A stretch of DNA of 64,000 bases from Clostridium sp. BNL1100. GTDB taxonomy: Bacteria > Bacillota > Clostridia > Acetivibrionales > DSM-1351. Shown piece by piece: positions 60,301 through 64,000 of this stretch; within the stretch, counting starts at the first letter, position 1, and each line of letters starts with the position of its first letter. The notes beneath the pieces are model-generated. The model worked only from the letters and a program-made list of their open reading frames with translations. It was not told the DNA's origin and ran no database searches. A program made the position numbers and the translations under genes. The stretch is from assembly GCF_000244875.1 (NCBI RefSeq), contig NC_016791.1, forward strand, positions 989,501 to 1,053,500, read 5' to 3'.

Positions 60301-63300
60301 GAAACAATGGATACCTTCATAAAGCATTTCATTATGCTTTTAGAGGATGTCGTAAATAACCCGACTCAGGTCGTATCGGAAATCGATGTGTTTACCAATG
60401 AAGAAAGGCTACTGATAGAGCAGAAGAGGAAGAACAACGGTTCAGAAGGAAGCAACTCCTTGAAGTTAGCTGTAAGCTCCACGTTTACAGCCGAACCTAT
60501 CTTGGACTATATCGCATGGTGGTGTAAAGAGTTCAAGGAGCCTGTGGAGATTGAATTTGCTCCGTACAATCAGGTATTTCAGGAACTTTTAAACGAATCC
60601 AGTTTGATATCCGGAAATACAGGACTGAACTTACTGCTTGTACGTTTTGAGGACTGGATCAGGGATGATATGTCAGAAGACGGGTCAAAGATTGAAAAGC
60701 TTGAAAGGAACTTTAGGGAACTGGTACAGCTCCTTGAAAACAAGAAAAAATCAATCCCGTACTTTGTTGGTATATTCCCGGTTTCAACCCATCTTTCCCT
60801 TGGTACTGAACTGGTGAATCACCTTGAAGAAATGAACAGAAGATGGAAGGAAAGCTTAAAGAATATCAAAGAGGTTTATACGGTAGACTTTAGCTTGGCA
60901 GAAGAATTATATGATGTCGGAGAGATTTTTGATAAATCCAAAGATAAAGCCGGGCACATACCATTTACCGACGAATACTTCTCTGTAATAGGGACTATGG
61001 CAGCACGAAAAATATGTGCATGGAAAAAACAAACCTTCAAGGTGATAGTACTTGACTGTGACAATACTCTTTGGAGTGGCATATGCGGTGAAGGAACTGC
61101 CTGTGAAGTAGATGTGGCTGAACCATATCGTGCACTTCAAAGCTTCATGCTGCAAAAACGCAATGAAGGAATGCTTCTTGCTTTATGCAGTAAGAACAAT
61201 GAAAAGGATGTATGGGAAGTCTTTGATAACAACAAACAAATGATGTTGAAGAAAGAACATTTTGCAGCATATCGGATTAACTGGAACAACAAGTCTCAGA
61301 ACATAGCGGAGATGGCAGCTGAGTTAAATCTGGGAATAGACAGCTGTATATTCATTGATGATAATCCGGCAGAGTGTGCCGAAGTAATGACAAACTGTCC
61401 GCAAGTATTGACCCTGCAATTGCCTGAGGATCAAAATCAGATAGAAATGTATCTAAGGCATGTTTGGGCCTTTGACAAATTGAAGGTAACAAAAGAGGAC
61501 AGGACAAGAGCTCAAATGTATACTGCTGAAAAGAAAAGGCAGGAGTCACAAAAGGAACTATCCTCACTGGACGATTTCCTTAAAGGACTGGAAATCAAAA
61601 TGAGTATGAACATAATGGAGGAACAGGAGACCGACAGGGTTTCTCAATTAACACAAAGAACAAACCAATTCAATCTCAGCACAATACGCAGAACCGAAAA
61701 AGAAATAAATGAAATAACCCTGCTACCCGATAAAAAATGCCATGTAATAAAAGTATCCGACAGATTTGGGGACTACGGACTTGTAGGTGTGGTAATAACG
61801 GAAGAAAAAGGGAATAGCCTGTTTGTTGAAACACTGCTGTTAAGCTGCAGGGTACTGGGAAAAGAAATAGAGGATTCAATTCTGGTAGGCCTTGCAAAGC
61901 AATGCAGAGAGCAAGGTATTGACATTATGGAAACGGAATATCTGCTTACGGAAAAGAATAAGCCTGTACTGGAATTCCTTGAGAGAACGGGATGGGAAAG
62001 AGTAGGTACAACAGAAAAAGGTATAAAATTCAAAATTGCCGTTGATAAGGTACCTGCAAGGGCCAAATATGTTGATTGCTACTTCAATTCCAGCTATCCT
62101 GACTCCAGAGCGGCAGTAGAAGAGAAGGAAGTGTCAAAGGCGCCAAGCCATGAGGATAATGAGGCTCAGGTAGAAACAGTAGCAGCAACAAAGCCGGGTG
62201 ACCTAAAATGGGAAGTACATATAGTAAACGAGGAGAAGCTTTTACACAGAGAATACATGTCCCCATTAATGAAGTGCACAGTTAAGGAGCTTCTGGAGAT
62301 ACCCAAATTTGAAAGGGTAAGCAGCAACCCGGCTAAAACTGAGTATGTACCACCAAGAAACCAAGTAGAAGAGGAAATCTGCAAAATATGGCAGATAGTA
62401 TTGAATGTAGAGACTGTAGGCATAGACGATTCATTTTTTGAATTGGGCGGAAACTCACTAAAGGCTGTATCTGTTATATCTAAAATTCACAACAGGTTCA
62501 GCGTTGAAATGTTTTTAAGAGATATATTTAGTGCACCGACTGTAAGAGAAATGGCAGAACTAATCGGGAATCTGGATAAGAGCTTATATACAAATATTCA
62601 ACCGGTTGAAGAAAAGGAATACTACTCTCTTTCCTCTGCTCAAAGAAGAATGTACATAATAAATAAAATGGAAGGGGCTACAACAAACTATAATAATCCG
62701 GGTGTAAATGTTATTGCGGGTGAACTGGACAAGGTGAGACTGGAAGAAGTGTTTAAAGCATTAATACAAAGACATGAAGCATTCAGAACCTCATTTAAGG
62801 TGGTAGATGGCGAACCTGTTCAGATAATTCATAAAGAAGCAGACTTTAAAATAGAACATATTATGGCAGAGGAATCAGACGTGGACAGAGTTATTGAGGA
62901 GTTTATACGTCCGTTTGAGTTGGAAAGAGCACCATTGTTGCGGGTAGGTCTGGTTGAATTATCAAGCCAAAAGCATATATTAATATGTGATATGCACCAT
63001 ATTATATCTGACGGAGTCTCAGTAAATATTTTAGTAAATGAGTTCATACAACTGCTTAATGGAAAAAGTTTACCTAAGACTTTGTTACACTACAAGGATT
63101 ACTCCGAATGGCAAAATAAGCTAATAAAATCAGGGAGTATGAGCAAGCAGGAGGAATACTGGCTGAATACCTTCTCAGGACAGATACCTGAACTTGCAAT
63201 GCCTCTTGATTACAAAAGGACAAGGGTTCAGACCTTTAATGGAGACACAATTAACTTTAGTATTTTAAGTGACATAAAAGATAAAATACATGAACTGGTA

Positions 63301-64000
63301 AAAGAACAGAATATCACCTTGAATATACTGTTTTTCTCCATGTTTGCCTTACTCATAAACAAATATTCCTCACAAAAGGATATAGTAGTAGGTTCTTCTG
63401 TTGCAGGAAGGCCCTATGAAGAGTTGAACGATATTATCGGAATGTTTGTAAATTCGATTGCCATCAGGATAAATATTGATACTGAAAGTAAAATTCAGGA
63501 GTTTTTAAAGTATTCAAGGGATATAATAGTTGCGGCATATGATAATCAAAGTTATCCCTTTGACAAGCTGGTAGAAAAGCTGTCATCAAAAATAGACCGT
63601 TCTAGAAATCCGTTGTTTGATGCAATGTTGATTTACCATAATGAGTTTGACACAAATACGGAGGATGAACCGGAGGACATAAGGTTTTCCAATTATGAAT
63701 TCAGCAGAAAAACATCAACACTGGATTTTAAAATGGATGTATACCCTCAGAAAGAAGGAGGGTTTAGCTGTGTACTTGAATATAATGTGGACCTGTATAA
63801 AAAGGAAACAATGGATACCTTCATAAAGCATTTCATTATGCTTTTAGAGGATGTCGTAAATAACCCGACTCAGGTCGTATCGGAAATCGATGTGTTTACC
63901 AATGAAGAAAGGCTACTGATAGAGCAGAAGAGGAAGAACAACGGTTCAGAAGGAAGCAACTCCTTGAAGTTAGCTGTAAGCTCCACGTTTACAGCCGAAC
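54391..64000 (+). CDS. PKS-NRPS megasynthase KS-DH-KR-ACP-C-FkbH-PCP-C-(FkbH...) (3' partial)
   Basis: Open to the window end; at least 3203 residues. N-terminal docking helix 1-40. KS (Cys210 in T-A-C-S-S-S-L, His motifs intact), no AT. DH about 660-940 (H695 in H-S-I-G-G-I-S-A-V-P, Asp862 in H-P-A-I-L-D). KR from ~1184 (GGIGGIG, Tyr1347). ACP Ser1510. C about 1572-2010 (HHIVFDG at 1701). A long-form FkbH domain follows at 2025-2570: an N-terminal V-S-S-T-F-T-A-E-P domain, HAD L-D-C-D-N-T-L-W-S (Asp2222) and L-T-Q-R-T-N-Q-F-N. PCP Ser2689. Second C about 2740-3180 (HHIISDG at 2869), then the same FkbH N terminus begins at the edge. FkbH takes the place of an adenylation domain, predicting glyceryl units joined by the C domains, probably as esters. 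Confidence 0.92.
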   Translation, partial: MERIQKLIVQNVLSGSISEEQAYEMIKVLRQKNTKSEEPIAVIGMAVNLPQAKDINQYWDIISNKINCVCSFPENRRRDIDDFLEYQKIDPSDIKYRQMAFLGQIDKFDCEFFKISPREAGLMDPNQRLFLQTAWNSIEDAGYGGDRLKGTKTGVYVGFRGDSEYKRLILDTQPEAFSIAEAGNLTSVIASRISYILDLKGPSIVVNTACSSSLVAIHYACQGIRSGECDMAIAGAVKIILAPFEYENKLGIESSDSRTKSFDNSSDGTGEGEGVASVLLKPLSKALKDGDPIYAVIKGSAINQDGSSNGITAPNPKAQADVIKMAWKDAKVEPETIAYIEAHGTGTKIGDPIEIDGITSAFRSYTNRNSFCAVSSVKTNLGHLDTAAGVAGFVKAVLALKNRKLPPLASFNSPNKALNLIESPVYIADKLMDWDTEGSPRRCGVSSYGLSGTNCHMVLEEAPSTKVNDVTGFLNVLTVSAKSKESLRSLFDTYIEFFRKATKEDFRNICYTSNTGRGHYKYRIAVFLEPEESLQDIIGKLESIKLDEHNAEGIFYGEPKNNHPHNRDSKTRETIEADILKRALTKIDDFVCTGKVDRRLLFDICTLYIQGAEFDWKDLYKDEDNTKVNIPVYPFTQKRCWLQIDNENKNEAFNTKEYYKEIDHPLLDRCLVKTINEIIFATDFNIDRHWVLSEHSIGGISAVPGTTYLEIAVQAAKYCYKKEVACIEDVQFYTPLIVREDETISAHTCIREQNGEVYFSVASCEKADETDSQDKWNLHATGKLSLSKLESPENINMKELFSRLGSEETFQFDYNQKMQFGSRWQCMKSIRSGDDEGLVYIEPLKHLVDEVDKYMLHPAILDNATALGISSEFFYLPFSYKKIEIFKPIPANSYVYINQLPERDGSKEIVKHNLSIINPAGEIVVKIHDFTMKKVKDISHTIGKNKAIDNLFFRLRWEEEKNFYEDIEEDGKTILVIKDDSVNAESIISELKQRQNSVIEADIGTSYHRVSEYRYTVGIGEEDFAKLLRDTMGYGITQILYLSKLTSDCGEKINQTVGNPSQSIYTMFYLTRALVNSKLKGALDVVLISGYANKVTGKEEAIIPQNTALFGYGKVVGQEYPDLKVRCIDIDDNMIAKELISEIGRENKNFLVSYRNGKRYVEVFESVIASEIPQNDLVLNKKGVYIITGGIGGIGLEIAKYLASKENINLALLSRTELPERDKWDEFIKDDKNEKLGKKIKSLLEIESTGSNIAYCRADVTNYEEVSAVINQLRTQYTKINGIIHSAGVPGAGLIITKNEDQITKVLASKIIGTYNLDRATESDELEFFVLFSSIKSLLGGEGQSDYAAANAYLDAYTHYRNRLGKRTLTINWPAWKETGMAADYGVNKDNVFKAISTQDGIEAFGKALLSDMERVIIGELDYSDPILSSEQNFIRMSQSLKLKIEQELKKSVSGRNNRAKEQIHSFVLKGKEGETYTEIEKTVGKIWTEALGLHEINIYDDFYGMGGDSILAINIVSGIKNLMNLDINISDFFDNPSVYDFARFIETTQACESTTSNELKYNKKTLIPAAEAKEYYHVSSGQRRMYIMSQVDGETTNYNIPGVNTIEGELDRKHFEEVFEVLIQRHEAFRTSFKVVDDEPVQVIHKDIDFTIEYIDAQESQVRDIIDGFIRPFNLKMAPLIRVGLISLSKTKHILIHDIHHIVFDGSSMRILMKEFFTLYNRQKLTEMLLQYKDFCEWENNLIKSGSMSKQEEYWLNTFSGRIPQLIMPLDYKRARVQTFNGDTINFNISSDIKDKVYGLVKEQNITLNILFFSMFALLINKYSSQKDIVVGSSVAGRPYEELNDIIGMFVNSIAIRINIDTESKIQEFLKYSRDIIVAAYDNQSYPFDKLVEKLSSKIDRSRNPLFDAMLIYHNEFDTNTEDEPEDIRFSNYEFSRKTSTLDFKMDVYPQKEGGFSCVLEYNVDLYKKETMDTFIKHFIMLLEDVVNNPTQVVSEIDVFTNEERLLIEQKRKNNGSEGSNSLKLAVSSTFTAEPILDYIAWWCKEFKEPVEIEFAPYNQVFQELLNESSLISGNTGLNLLLVRFEDWIRDDMSEDGSKIEKLERNFRELVQLLENKKKSIPYFVGIFPVSTHLSLGTELVNHLEEMNRRWKESLKNIKEVYTVDFSLAEELYDVGEIFDKSKDKAGHIPFTDEYFSVIGTMAARKICAWKKQTFKVIVLDCDNTLWSGICGEGTACEVDVAEPYRALQSFMLQKRNEGMLLALCSKNNEKDVWEVFDNNKQMMLKKEHFAAYRINWNNKSQNIAEMAAELNLGIDSCIFIDDNPAECAEVMTNCPQVLTLQLPEDQNQIEMYLRHVWAFDKLKVTKEDRTRAQMYTAEKKRQESQKELSSLDDFLKGLEIKMSMNIMEEQETDRVSQLTQRTNQFNLSTIRRTEKEINEITLLPDKKCHVIKVSDRFGDYGLVGVVITEEKGNSLFVETLLLSCRVLGKEIEDSILVGLAKQCREQGIDIMETEYLLTEKNKPVLEFLERTGWERVGTTEKGIKFKIAVDKVPARAKYVDCYFNSSYPDSRAAVEEKEVSKAPSHEDNEAQVETVAATKPGDLKWEVHIVNEEKLLHREYMSPLMKCTVKELLEIPKFERVSSNPAKTEYVPPRNQVEEEICKIWQIVLNVETVGIDDSFFELGGNSLKAVSVISKIHNRFSVEMFLRDIFSAPTVREMAELIGNLDKSLYTNIQPVEEKEYYSLSSAQRRMYIINKMEGATTNYNNPGVNVIAGELDKVRLEEVFKALIQRHEAFRTSFKVVDGEPVQIIHKEADFKIEHIMAEESDVDRVIEEFIRPFELERAPLLRVGLVELSSQKHILICDMHHIISDGVSVNILVNEFIQLLNGKSLPKTLLHYKDYSEWQNKLIKSGSMSKQEEYWLNTFSGQIPELAMPLDYKRTRVQTFNGDTINFSILSDIKDKIHELVKEQNITLNILFFSMFALLINKYSSQKDIVVGSSVAGRPYEELNDIIGMFVNSIAIRINIDTESKIQEFLKYSRDIIVAAYDNQSYPFDKLVEKLSSKIDRSRNPLFDAMLIYHNEFDTNTEDEPEDIRFSNYEFSRKTSTLDFKMDVYPQKEGGFSCVLEYNVDLYKKETMDTFIKHFIMLLEDVVNNPTQVVSEIDVFTNEERLLIEQKRKNNGSEGSNSLKLAVSSTFTAE
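59617..60496 (+). repeat. Tandem module repeat, copy A (visible part)
   Basis: Covers the second half of the first C domain and the start of the FkbH N-terminal domain in the last megasynthase. It aligns without gaps to 63121-64000 at an offset of exactly 3504 bp (1168 codons). The first ~215 bp are similar with scattered differences; from 59833 to 60496 (664 bp) I found no mismatch. The repeat continues past the window edge. Confidence 0.95.
63121..64000 (+). repeat. Tandem module repeat, copy B (runs off window)
   Basis: Second copy, matching 59617-60496 in the same reading frame. From 63337 to the end of the window every base compared agrees with copy A. The copy therefore includes the beginning of a second FkbH domain, and a repeated C-FkbH-PCP module downstream is expected. 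The identity suggests recent duplication or gene conversion. Confidence 0.95.

Noticed and set aside
61030-62110. The HAD/FkbH region as a separate gene or frameshifted insertion
   Set aside because: The reading frame is continuous from the C domain through FkbH to the PCP with no stop codon.
59617-64000. The long identical repeat as a mobile element
   Set aside because: It stays in frame, encodes condensation and FkbH sequence, and shows no transposase or inverted ends; module duplication explains it.

Overview
The window is one large hybrid NRPS/PKS biosynthetic locus. Every supported gene is on the plus strand, most genes are separated by only a few bases, and no gene-free stretch exceeds 300 bp. 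The DNA is AT-rich with strong GGAGG-type ribosome sites. The proteins look like those of low-GC Firmicutes, most likely an anaerobic clostridium (inference; no rRNA or housekeeping gene is present to confirm it). No tRNA, rRNA, CRISPR array, transposase or terminal thioesterase was seen, and the assembly line runs off the right edge.

Left part (1-10.4 kb) is the resistance, maturation and precursor block. It starts with a 5'-truncated fusion of a beta-lactamase-like peptidase, three membrane helices and a cyclic-peptide-type ABC exporter, the layout known for prodrug-activating peptidases (ClbP/XcnG/ZmaM type). Next come an FkbH-like protein, two stand-alone acyl carrier proteins, a 3-hydroxyacyl-CoA dehydrogenase-like and an acyl-CoA dehydrogenase-like enzyme, a free adenylation domain with a serine code, a discrete acyltransferase and a ZmaR-like GNAT. 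This set matches the enzymes that make hydroxymalonyl-ACP and aminomalonyl-ACP in zwittermicin-type pathways. A hairpin terminator candidate closes the block.

Middle (10.46-39.7 kb): three megasynthases. The order is C-A-PCP-KS-(dead AT)-KR-ACP; then KS-AT-KR-ACP-C-A(Ser)-PCP; then KS-AT-KR-ACP-C-A(Ser)-PCP-E-C-A(Gly)-PCP-C. The first C domain looks like a type that accepts a D-residue, so an upstream D-amino-acid module, perhaps the prodrug leader, probably lies outside the window.

Right part (39.7-64 kb): a U32-peptidase/UbiU-like cysteine-rich protein, an NRPS bracketed by half-condensation lobes, a second discrete acyltransferase, a minimal KS-ACP module, an NRPS with an atypical adenylation domain, and an open-ended megasynthase KS-DH-KR-ACP-C-FkbH-PCP-C-(start of a second FkbH). 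In this last protein an FkbH glyceryl-loading domain sits where an adenylation domain would normally be. The unit is repeated in tandem with a 3504-bp period, and at least 664 bp are identical.

Taken together, the locus suggests a serine/glycine-rich aminopolyol-type peptide-polyketide, made as an inactive precursor, exported and cleaved, with acetylation as self-protection. It mixes cis-AT and trans-AT modules and probably inserts glycerate-derived units. The product is not identified.
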